Shown: positions 10,258-20,920 of the stretch, one piece after another
How positions within the stretch are numbered: position 1 is the stretch's first letter
How the letters are laid out: each line of letters opens with the position of its first letter
From: Henckelia pumila
Lineage: Eukaryota > Streptophyta > Magnoliopsida > Lamiales > Gesneriaceae
Length of the DNA stretch: 64,000 nucleotides
Assembly (NCBI RefSeq): GCF_033568475.1
Contig: NW_027331831.1
Coordinates: 3,100,001-3,164,000, forward strand
Direction of reading: 5' to 3'
Notes under the pieces: model-generated
Told to the model about the DNA's origin: nothing
The model's database searches: none
Seen by the model: only the letters and a program-made list of their open reading frames with translations
Program-made: the position numbers and the translations under genes

Positions 10258-12936
10258 TGAAACGACCCTAACTCTATAATAAATAAATATGCGGAATTTT
10301 TTTTTTTTTTTTTTTTACTACTAAATAAAATGTGTACATATATGCCCATACATATATGCACAGAATAAAATATTTAAAATAAATACACGACTAAATAAAT
10401 CAATAATTAAATACTTAAGAAAATTGCATTCTTTAAATTAAATAAATATCTGAGTCAACCCTATAATTAAAAAGATATTGCATAAATAAAATAAATAAAA
10501 AGTGTGCATGCACCTAAAATATTTAATAAAATATTCCAAAAACATCAACCCATGAAAATATTAAAATGTATCATAACATAACATATATGGTGACTCAGAG
10601 GCTGTCACGGTCACGGGGCCACTGCAGCTCCGCTCATACGTCCTCACCACCGGTAGGGGTAACCTGCTCCTCTATATACTCACCTGCACCATATCAGTGT
10701 AGTGAGCCTAGAGGCCCAACATGCATACTAACAAGGGTTTAAAATAATTTAATACACTTTCATACATAATACTTATACTATAAATGCATGAGCATGCCTT
10801 AAAAATAATAACATAAATGTTACTTAGAGAAATCACTGAATTATACATAACATACATAATATCATACATACCTGAGTTGTTGAGCACTTATTTTCTTAAC
10901 ATCGAATGGTTCTATCCGTAAGTGTGACCCATACTTATAGTGCGACTGATCAGTCTAAGAAACCATCGTACGAGGCTGGTGGCGAACCACCCATACATAA
11001 ATGGCAGAAACTGCCCATACATAAATGGCCACACTACTTCAATTTCCACCTAAAATATTTTATTTGCTCAACCATAGAACTTCAATCATAGCATAAAAAT
11101 TGATTTCATGAATGCATGTACTTAAATAAATTGTGTGTCCTTCATATATATTTAATTTAATTTTCTTACTAACATATAAATATTAAAATAACTTAAATGC
11201 ATAAAAATAATTAAATATATAATCAGGACACATGCAATTTTTCTCATGGATGGTCCTGGACTGCTGGCCTTACACTCAAGCCCATTAACTTACATCTGGC
11301 CCATTAACATACTTAAGCCCAATATCTTAAACTTTAAGCCCAATTAATTAATCTAAGCCCAATTAAATTAATTAAGCCCATTAAAATTACACTAAGCCTA
11401 ATAACACTTAAACTGGCCCATTGGGCCCAAAAACCCAAAGACTGGCCCATTAACTTTTATGGGCCCAAAAGCCCATAAAATTAATGGACTAACTTAATTA
11501 AAATTTTAAAAGTCCAAATAAAATTATTTGGGAGTCCAAATAATTTTATTTCAATTAAATTGACTCAAAAACCCATTATTTCATAAAATATTTTAAAAAT
11601 AAAAAGACTCGAGCCCGGCCCACCAAACCCGGACCCGGACCCACTTAACCCGACCCACTAACCTACTGACCCGACCCGGACCCAAGAACCCGACCCGGAC
11701 CAAGCCTAACCCTAGAACCCGACCCCCTCCTCCTTACTCCTCTCTCGGCCGCCGAGGGCTTGAGCAGCAGGCCTTCATCGCCTGCTGCCGCCATGCTCCG
11801 GCCACGACCGGCCGGAGCGCCGCCGGCAGGACCTCCCCAGGGTCCTGCCGGTTCGAACCCTACCATGGTTCCAACCCCATGCTCACCCCACGTCGAACCC
11901 GAAGCTTCCAAACCCCAAAACCCTAATCTGTCGGGGCCGTGCACTTGAGTGAACCTAGCGACCACCTGGGCTCGTTTGGCTCGAACCACTCGAGCCACCC
12001 GAGCCCAGACCACGTACCCACACCCCAGGAGACCTAGCCATCAGCCGAACCATGCATAGAGAGAAAGAAACCGTGAGCATGCTATGAATTCGAAGTACAA
12101 GGCACAAACAACAACATTCAATCGATTTTTCTGAAAAATAATTAAAGGATTTAGGTGCCTACCATAACTTACATAATATATATACTGATATGGCGTTAAA
12201 ATGAGAAAAAGATCATGCCTTTCACCGTAGATATGGATTTAACACGTGTAGGAAGGACTTCGGGACGACGGGACGACTTTGGCTTGCTTGGAACCTTGAA
12301 ACCGATCTTCTATGGAGTTTTAGGGCTGAATATCGATGAAGAAGATGACTATTCTGTGAGGGTGGAGGCGGCTAAGGGGTGAAGTGATCGGCTAAATGGG
12401 GTTTGGGTAGATTAGGTTTAATTTTAGTGTTAATTAAATATAGGTTAAATAATTAAGGAATTAAAAGTTTTAAATATTAAATGTACAACTTAAACTCCTA
12501 ATTAAACTTTAAAAATCTGATAATAAAAATGAAATCTCGAAATTAGTAAAAATAGGAATTTTAAAGGTATTAAAAAGTCCATATTTTGGCTAATTTTGGA
12601 TAAAAATGACCCCTAAAATTAAATAAAATTAAATACTTAAAATTTTGAGATAATAAAACTCAAAATAATATTTTAAGGCTCTAAAAAGGCTCATAAAATA
12701 ATTTGGCTAGGAAGTTGTCATCTCGTCCGTCCACGGTCCCGTCTACGCGACCAAATAATTAAAATACTAAAAATCATAAAAATCACTAATTATGGGTTAA
12801 ATGCTTAAAAATAAATTAAATCATGCATAAATAATTCACATAATTATTTAACCCATAAATCATAAATTTAAAAAAAAAAATTAAATATCCTAATTATGCA
12901 GGCGGATTTACGTAATTAAAAATACCGGGTGTTACA
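10258..12936 (-). mobile_element. Solo LTR of Ty3/gypsy family B, minus orientation
   Basis: The block reads, in reverse complement, like the 2855-bp LTRs at 20921 and 27465, starting TGTAACACCCGGTATTTTTA and ending GGTCGTTTCA. It is 2679 bp, begins TG and ends CA, and is flanked by a perfect 5-bp duplication, TAGCA. No internal region accompanies it, so it is the product of LTR-LTR recombination of a former full element. It is clearly diverged from the LTRs of element B and carries two rather than three copies of the short CATTTATGTATGGGCAG repeat. Open frames inside it are not genes. Confidence 0.93.
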
Positions 12937-12941
12937 TAGCA
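12937..12941. repeat. Target-site duplication (TAGCA), right
   Basis: Matches 10253-10257. Confidence 0.85.
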
Positions 12942-13111
12942 AGTAAATGCAATCTGGATACATAATTCGTTTCAAATTATACTCTAAAAGAAATATACTC
13001 TATATATAAATTCGTTTCAAATTATACTCAGAAACTATAAATTTGACAACAAAATTTTGATTGAAAAATGGGGGGTTTGTCTAATCCAAACAACTAGATT
13101 ATTAATGACAT

Positions 13112-13140
13112 ACTAGCGTATGTTGCACGCGATGCGTGCA
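13112..13140 (-). mobile_element. Candidate Helitron 3' terminus, minus orientation
   Basis: On the minus strand a 7-bp perfect hairpin, TGCACGC-ATC-GCGTGCA, is followed after 7 bases by CTAG and a T. This is the layout of Helitron 3' ends (short hairpin, then CTRR, insertion before T), although the spacing is a little short. The element would extend to the right; its 5' end was not found. Similar ends occur near 62900 and 63470. Confidence 0.4.
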
Positions 13141-13482
13141 TATACATAAATTTTTTTTATGTTAATTAAAGTTTCATATTATTTTACAACTTACATGATG
13201 AATTAGATATTCAAAAGTTTAAGAGTGATAATTATCTAATCTAAATCTTTCAAAAAAAAGTTCTAATCTAAAAATTCATGAAAAATACAAACAAAGATAG
13301 CGAGTGTCATTTTGGTAAATAATATTGTTTCTAGTGGCTTAAAAAAAGTAGATTATATAAAATGACTAATTTATATAATAATTTTGATTTTGTTGGAAAT
13401 TAAGTTTCCTTATAATCATAATTTCATCTCAAACTTCATCAATCAATTAAAAGTTAGTTAATTAGAAGGTCTCTTCTATAAT
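13141..13482. other. AT-rich DNA, possible Helitron body
   Basis: No gene or further repeat is recognised. It would be the body of the putative Helitron that ends at 13112. Confidence 0.3.
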
Positions 13483-14412
13483 TAGGGCTGATCAAATTTA
13501 ATAAAAACCACCCAAACCGACCGAATCGAACCGCACACACCGCTATATGTTCAATTTTTTGACCACAACCGTGGTTAAAAAAACAGCAAATCGCACCGCA
13601 TAATATGGTGTGGTGGCAATTTTAGAGAAAAACAGCACTTGCCGCACCGCATAAATAAATAAATAGTTTTAAAATTATTTATTATATATTAATATGATCA
13701 TGGATATCGTTTATATAATTTATTTTAAATTCAATAGAGTGATTCAAATTAAACATTACTATGTCTATATCTAATTATAATACCATAATAATGATAGAAA
13801 TTCAAAAATTATATACAGAAAAAGAGACTATATTATCATAAAAAAAATCTCTACAATTTTCTTTTTCAAAAAAATTATGTTTTGCCTTTCTTATAATTTT
13901 TTTAAAATCTTGTACGTTGACAAATTATGAGGATATTTTTATACATTTTCTTTGAGAATTAATTCTTTATTTATTTGCATGTATTATACCTTGAAACTCG
14001 AAAGTAATTTTTGATAGGGCATTCAATTTGAGTTATGAGATTCCATGATTAAAAATTTGACTATTGTTTTATGTCATTTATTTTTTAATGATTTAGAATT
14101 TTTTATTATACTATTTTATTTGAAAAACAATCTTTATGCTTTCATGTCGCAATTAACAAAAATATATTCTAAGTTTATTAAATATTTTTATATCAATTTA
14201 TATTTTTTGGTGTTATTGTATTCATATATATGTATTTTTTTGTCTACTTGATGATTTTTCTTCTTTATTAAAAAACCGCTAAACCGTCCAAAACCGCTCG
14301 AAACCGTCTCAAATCGCATATATACATTTACATGAAAAACTACAATTAGAAACTATCTTTGAAACCGAACCGTACATAGCAATTTAGTTTGAATTTTATG
14401 AAAATACCGTCC

Positions 14413-14417
14413 AAACA
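14413..14417. repeat. Target-site duplication (AAACA) of gypsy A, left
   Basis: AAACA before the LTR repeats at 31482-31486 after the distal LTR. Confidence 0.85.
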
Positions 14418-15456
14418 TGTAGTGACCCTGCATGGAATCACCTACTAACTGGCAACTAATAGCATGCATTAAACTTAATACAGCAAAATACTTAGCAGAG
14501 TAAAACGTGCGGAAACATAACCATAATTTACATATCAGCTTAGTAAAATAAGTCCAAGCTTAAATCTGTAGTGATACAACCAAATCGAAAATCTTAAAAG
14601 TAAACATTATACAGCTCTATCGAATCCTGCTGTATAACTAACTCTTCAAGGCCCCTGCTCCCTAGCCCTGCCTTGAACTACCAGCTCCGTCCATCCTGCG
14701 ACCTGCCCCGTGGAATAGGGTGTCCAAGATAACAACTAGGTCGTGAGCGCTAACGCTCAGTACATAGACATGAGTACACGTAAATATATGATGCATGCAA
14801 CATGATGACTGGTAACGGGTCATCTGAAAAGTCATGCTCAGAATCGGTGCCACATGAGTGCTGCCACAATAAAATCAACCTCTGGGTGCAACCACACTCG
14901 TCTAGTACACCAGAGTAGACAGACATAAATGCCCCCGCCGTCGCGGTACTCTCAGTGACAGACTATCGAGTATAGAGCTGAGCGGCTCTATAGTCAGGTA
15001 TAACAAGGTATAGGCTCAACGTGTATATGCACATGACATATGAATATAGAAAGCGGTAAATCATATCTCATGCCATATAATAATGCCAAATAAATGCAAC
15101 ATATAAACATATATACTCGCTGGCAATCTCAGTCAATGTGTACGTACCTCTAGGCTAGTTCAAGTATAGTAGATCCTAGGTTCCAGGCCTATATTCAAAA
15201 GTTCACCGTATCACTACACAAGTTCTATAAGCCTTAACTAAGCTAATAAGTACTCCCAAAACTTAAATAGATTCCCGACCCATACCTTCGTTCGTAGTTA
15301 GCCCTTTGGAGACGCTAGTCCCGGATGACTATAACCACAACTTGGTTATTTCAGAACCTCTATTATAACCGATAGAGCCCTCAAGTGTATAACTCATACT
15401 ATATAACTGAAGAAGGAAGCTCGAAAATTCGTATTTTAAAATGAAATCGAACGAGC

Positions 15457-15468
15457 CCTATTTATAGG
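15457..15468 (-). promoter_or_regulatory. TATA box in gypsy A LTR
   Basis: On the minus strand this is CCTATAAATAGG, a strong TATA box inside the LTR. The matching position in the other LTR is 31031-31042. Confidence 0.6.
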
Positions 15469-15469
15469 A

Positions 15470-15790
15470 AAATTTCCGGACGAGTTCGGATCCTCCGAAG
15501 CCGAGTTCGGATCGTCCGTTCCAACTCACTGTCTGCATGCGAGACACGTCGAGTTCGGACCGTCCGAACGTCTCTTCGGGTCGTCCGAAGTGGCCTAAAT
15601 CCAACACTTGTCAAAACACCATGCTGAGTAATCCTGCTTGCTTGGCACAAGGGAGTTCGGGCAGTCCAAAGTCCTCTTCGGATCGTCCGAACGTGCCTTA
15701 ACTTCGAAGTCAACAAGCTCACCCTCGGAGCCCCCAGTGGTCGAGTTCGGGCCGTCCGAAGTCCTCTTCGGATCGTCCGAACTGACTCAG
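15470..15790. repeat. Cluster of palindromic TTCGGxCCGTCCGAA motifs in LTR
   Basis: About eight copies, in pairs such as GAGTTCGGGCCGTCCGAAG and CTCTTCGGATCGTCCGAAC, occur just upstream of the LTR TATA box (minus-strand sense). Each is a near-perfect inverted repeat around CG. The cluster is conserved in the other LTR (31050-31360). Confidence 0.75.
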
Positions 15791-15907
15791 ACAATGAAAT
15801 TTCATTTCTTGCTTCTGAAGTCCGATTAAATCCCGGAATTGGTTAATTACCAACCCTTAATCATGGTTAACATATTATTATCTTAAAATGAGGTCTAGGT
15901 TACTACA

Positions 15908-15922
15908 TTCTCCCCACCTTTA
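15908..15922 (-). other. Polypurine tract of gypsy A
   Basis: On the minus strand TAAAGGTGGGGAGAA lies directly before the 3' LTR, the usual position of the plus-strand primer. Confidence 0.75.
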
Positions 15923-16027
15923 GACATTTCGTCCGCGAAATAACATCTAAAGACAAATCAAGATAACAATATGAAACATCAAACCATGTTTTATTACAAC
16001 AACTGTAATTACATCTTACATGGTAAA

Positions 16028-19000
16028 TCAAAAGTACAAATCAAACAACTCAGGATATTCCGCTTGCATACGACTCTCAGTTTCCCAAGTTGCTTCTTCA
16101 ACACCTCGGTGTTGCCACTGTACCATCACAAGTGATATAGTCTTGTTCCGAAGAACTTTCTCCTTCCTGTCTAGGATACGGATTGGTCGTTCAACAAAAG
16201 ACAGATCTGGATCTAGCTGAATATCAGTAGACTGAATCACATGAGATTCATCAGCTATATACTGTCGAAGTAACGACACATGAAAAACATTATGTATACT
16301 GGAAAGATTTGGCGGTAACGCCAAACGATATGCAACATCTCCGATCTTTTCCAGTATCTGGAAATGCCCAATGAAACGAGGAGATAACTTTCCTTTCACA
16401 CCGAATCTCATCACCTTTCTGAAAGGTGATACTCAAAGAAACACATATTCACCAGGATCAAACTGAAGTGGCCTGCGATGAATATTAGCATAACTGGCTT
16501 GTCTATCTTGAGCAACTTTGATCATATGCTTGATCAAATCTACCTTGTCTACAATCTGCTGCACCAATTCAGGACCCTCAACTTGTCGTTCCCCGACTTC
16601 ATCCCAGAATAACGGAGTACGATACCGTCGACCGTACAATGCCTCAAAAGATGTCATATCAATACTACGATGATAACTGTTATTGTAGGCAAATTCGATC
16701 AAAGGTAACTGATCCTGCCAAGATAAGCCAAAATCCATGACAGAAGAACGTAGCATATCCTCCAAAGTACGTATCGTCCGCTCTGACTGTCCGTCAATCT
16801 CCGGATGATATGCAGTGCTCAAACTCAGAGTGGTACCCAACGCCTGCTGAAAACTACCCCAAAAACGTGAGTAAATCGCGGGTCTCTATCACTAACTATG
16901 CTCACTGGAATCTCATGCAATCGCACTATCTCCTGGATGTATAAGTGTGCCATGCGATCATAAGAATACTCCCGGTTGTAAGGAATAAAGTGTGCTGATT
17001 TCGTCAAACGGTCAACAACAACCCAGATAGCATCACACTGACGTGTAGTCATAGGTAAGTGGGTAACAAAATCCATAGTCACGTTCTCCCACTTCCATTC
17101 GGGAATCTTAAGATTCTGCAGTAATCCACCTGGTCCTCGATGTTCAGCCTTGACCTGTTGACAAACCAAACATCTCGAAACAAATTGATACACACTCCTT
17201 TTCATCCTTTTCCACCAGAATCTAGTTCGCAAGTCCTTATACATTTTCATGCTTCCAGGATGAACAGATAATAGACTCATGTGAGCTTGAGAAAGAATAT
17301 CGTTCCTGAGTTCCGCAACATTAGGTACAACCACTCGATTAGATAAGCACAATAAACCATCTGTCTGAAAATGGAATCCAGATGTATTAACTCCATTGGC
17401 TAGACGTGCCAAACGCTGAGTCTTAACATCATATATCTGAGCATCTCTGATCCGAGAATACAATGCTAGCTCAGATAGAATAGTATACAAACGAATCTCA
17501 TTCCTCCCTTTCTTGTGCTTGAGCGTAAAACTCAATTAACAGCACTCTTGAATCATATGAGATATTTCATTAGTCTGAAGTGCAGAAAGTCTCACCTGCC
17601 GACTCAAGGCATCAGCAGTAAGATTGGCAGAACCTGGATGATATTTGATTTCACAATCATAATCCTTCAAAAGATCCATCCAGCGTCTCTGTCGCATATT
17701 CAACTCCGCCTGAGTGAATAAATACTTCAAACTCTTATGATCCGTGAATATCTCAAATTTCTCGTCATAAAGATAATGCCTCCAAATCTTGAGTGCAAAT
17801 ACAATGGCGGCTAACTCGAGATCATGTACTGGATAATTACTCTCATGCGTCTTCAACTGTCAAGAAGCATAGGCAATAACATGTCCATGCTGTGTCAGAA
17901 CACATCCTAACCCCTGACCAGAGGCATTGGTATAAACAACAAAACCTCCTGATCCAGAAAGTAGAGCTAGCACAGGTGCAGTAGTAAGACGTCTACGCAG
18001 CTCGTGAAATGACTCCTCACAATCCGAGGACCAAATGAAGGTAACATCTTTCCGAGTAAGCTGAGTCAAAGACCTGGCCAACTGTGAAAAATTCTCGATG
18101 AACCGACGGTAATATCCGGCTAGACCGAAGAAACTATGAATATCAGCAACCGTCGTCGGATGAGACCAGTTCAACACTGCCTCTATCTTACTAGGATCAA
18201 CAGATATTCCTTCATTAGAAATCACATGACCGAGAAACACTACCCGATCAATCCAGAATTCACACTTGCTCAATTTCGCATACAGCTGCTTATCTCGTAA
18301 CGTCTGCAATACAATCCTTAGATGATGTGCATGCTCATCCTTGTCATGAGAATAGACAAGAATATCATCAATGAAGACGATGACAAATCTATCCAGATAT
18401 TCTCGAAATATCTGATTCATCAGATTCATAAAGACTGCCGGTGCATTCGTCAAACCAAATGGCATCACCAAAAATTCATAATGCCCATATCTGGTCCTGA
18501 AAGCAGTCGTAGATATATCTGAGTCTCGTACCCGCATCTGGTAGTATCCCGATCTCAGATCTATCTTAGAATAAACAGAAGTACCCTGTAATTGATCGAA
18601 CAGATCATCAATCCGCGGCAAAGGATACTTATTCTTGATGGTGACATGATTCAACTGTCTGTAATCAATACACAATCGCATCGATCCATCCTTCTTCTTG
18701 ACAAATAACACAGTTGCTCCCCACGGAGAAACACTCGGACGAATATATCCCTTATCAAGCAAATCATGTAACTGCTGTTTCAATTCCCTCATCTCTGATG
18801 GTGCCAGACGATAAGGTGCTCGGGATATAGGCGTAGTTCCTGGTACTAAATCAATACCAAATTCAACCTTTCGCACCGGAGAAAAACCAGGAATCTCATC
18901 AGGGAATACGTCAGAAAACTCACTGACTATCGGTAACTGATCAATACCCGTACTACTCGTGGACATATCAACTGCATAGATAAGATAGCCCTCCCCACCT

Positions 19001-20490
19001 GACTCCAAGACATGACATGCATTCAGAGTCGAAACAAGTGGCATCGGAGGTCGCGCACCCTCACCATAAAAATACCAGCTATCACCCTCAGCAGGATGAA
19101 ACTGTACCAGACGCTGATAACAATCCACAGTAGCATGATACAAAGTCAGCATATTTATTCCCAAAATACAGTCAAAATCTGTCATCGCTAATATCATCAA
19201 ATTAGCCGATAACGTATTACCCTCAAACTCCAGAAGGCAACCCATCATTAGACGCTTAGTTACTATCTCCTGCTCCAGCGGAGTAGATACAACTAAATCC
19301 ATATCTAATGATACATAAGGTAATCTATGTCTCTTAACAAAGCGACTAGAAATAAAGGAATGCGATGCTCCAGTATCAATTAATACAAGTGCAGGAATAC
19401 CACATAACAAAAAGGTACCTGCCAACATGCGATCGCTTCCCTCAGTAGCCTGTTCTTGAGATAGAGCAAATACCTGCCCTTGAGTCTTTGGACGATAACC
19501 AGAAGAACTCTGTGGTGCAGGCTGCTGTCGTGGAACAATAGAAGCCTGAGATCCAACCTGTGATCCTGATCCACTAGCAGAACCCATGCGTTGAGGACAA
19601 TCTCTCCGCAGATGTCCCTGCTGACCACAAATATAACAAGCACCAGTAGCTCTCCGACATGAAGCTGCAGGATGCTTCCCTCCACAATGGCTACAAAACT
19701 CCTCATTCTTCTTCTTCTTCCCAAAGCGGAACATACCTCGTGAACCACGAGATCCAGATGAAGTAGTAAGAGTAGAAGAAGACGTAGGTACAGATGGCAC
19801 AACAGATTGAGCTCGAGGCTCAAAAGATCCACTAGGCTGTGCTGGCATCATCAGCTGTCCCCGCCTGTTCCTAGTCTTCACAAGACGGCAACGGTTCACC
19901 AACGTCTCAAAAGATACAGGATCATCACAGACGACAACCTGTGAGTAGATATCTTGGTTCAAATATTGTAAAAAGATATCATACTTCGATGCATCACTGT
20001 TACTGATATGAGGACTGAAAGGTAGCAGATCAAGAAATCGTTGCTGATATTGATCAATAGTCATTGATCCTTGCCTCAAAGTAAGCAACTCCATAGATCG
20101 TGCTTGGCGAACAGCCGGAGGAAAATACAATTTCTGAAACTCCTGACAGAAATCCCCCCAAGTCACCTGTCCTCTCTCAGTACGTGCCTGAGCAGCCTTG
20201 GCATCCCACCAACAACGTGCTCGATCCTCTAGAACGAATTCTAGAACTTCCAGTTTCTGATCCTCAGTACAATCAAAAGCTCGGAAAGTACTCTCAAGTT
20301 TAGACATCCAGCTTCTTGCTTGTTCAGGATTCTCGCCTCCCACCAAGGTTTTCGGTCCTACTTGCATGAACTTATTGATAGTGTAGCGACGTCTACCCTC
20401 ATGATGATGATGCTGATCATCATGATGGCGGTGATGACGATGATGATGACCACCTCCCTGGCCAACACTACCGTGACTCTCGTCAGCCAT
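16028..20490 (-). pseudogene. Gypsy A gag-pol polyprotein, broken
   Basis: The likely start is the Met at 20490 (MADESHG). A His-rich stretch follows ([16 protein letters not shown]), then a retrotransposon gag domain and two zinc knuckles ([27 protein letters not shown]; about 19595-19710). Protease has DTGAS (19361-19380), RT has FIDD (near 18370), followed by RNase H, the HHCC integrase finger, the integrase core (TMDF, VSDRD, GQSE) and a chromodomain-like end to 16028. Breaks: a stop at about 17860-17862 in RNase H, a stop near 17536-17541, a frameshift at about 16840-16860 in the integrase core, and a stop near 16420-16433. The first catalytic Asp of RNase H is replaced by Asn (YTNAS, near 17926). 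No functional product is expected. Confidence 0.9.
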
Positions 20491-20570
20491 ATCCTGAAAA
20501 GAATTGCACATTAAAATTCCAAATGCGCAAGAATTACTCAAGAATAAACTAAATCCCAAAATCTAAGCAT

Positions 20571-20582
20571 GCTCTGATACCA
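20571..20582 (-). other. Primer-binding site of gypsy A (initiator tRNA-Met)
   Basis: On the minus strand TGGTATCAGAGC, exact complement to initiator tRNA-Met 3' end, lies four bases inside the 5' LTR border at 20587. Confidence 0.85.
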
Positions 20583-20586
20583 AAAA

Positions 20587-20920
20587 TGTAGTGACCCTGC
20601 ATGGAATCACCTACTAACTGGCAACTAATAACATGCATTAAACTTAATACAACAAAATACTTAGCAGAGTAAAACGTGCGAAAACATAACCATAATTTAC
20701 ATATCAGCTTAGTAAAATAAGTCCAAGCTTAAATCTGTAGTGATACAACCAAATCGAAAATCTTAAAAGTAAACATTATACAGCTATATCAAATCCTGCT
20801 GTATAACTAACTCATCAAGGCCCCTGCTCCCTAGTCCTGCCTTGAACTACCAGCTCCGTCCATCCTGCGACCTGCCCCGTGGAATAGGGTGTCCAAGATA
20901 ACAACTAGGACGTGAGCGCT
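20587..20920 (-). repeat. 5' LTR of gypsy A, first part
   Basis: It matches the first 334 bases of 14418-15907 with about eight differences and is interrupted at AGCGCT by element B. The remainder resumes at 30325. Confidence 0.92.
20916..20920. repeat. Target-site duplication (GCGCT) of gypsy B, left
   Basis: GCGCT repeats at 30320-30324. The uninterrupted LTR at 14418 has a single GAGCGCTAACG here, which confirms the target. Confidence 0.92.

Larger units (their letters stand above)
9498..12955. mobile_element. MITE-like element related to 591-1064, interrupted by a solo LTR
   Basis: The left end GACTGTGTTAACTTAATGAG and the following 250 bp resemble the element at 591. The matching right end, AGCAAGTAAATGCAATCT, appears only after 12936, on the far side of the solo LTR. 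The words flanking the break (ACTTATCATAGCA, then AGTAAATGCAATC) join to match the uninterrupted right end of the 591 copy. The LTR therefore landed close to the right terminus of this older element. Confidence 0.5.
14418..15907 (-). repeat. 3' LTR of gypsy A
   Basis: It reads TGTAGTGACCCTGC...GGTTACTACA on the plus strand. It contains several copies of a palindromic TTCGG-N-CGTCCGAA motif at 15475-15785 and a TATA box on the minus strand. Confidence 0.92.

Noticed and set aside
11663-12013. 116-residue frame rich in Ala/Gly/Arg in the solo LTR
   Set aside because: It is a by-product of the GC-rich LTR segment, with no domain.
17860-20559. Met at 20559 as the start of the gypsy A polyprotein
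   Set aside because: The first 23 residues overlap the primer-binding region and are unlike Gag; MADESHG at 20490 is the more plausible start.
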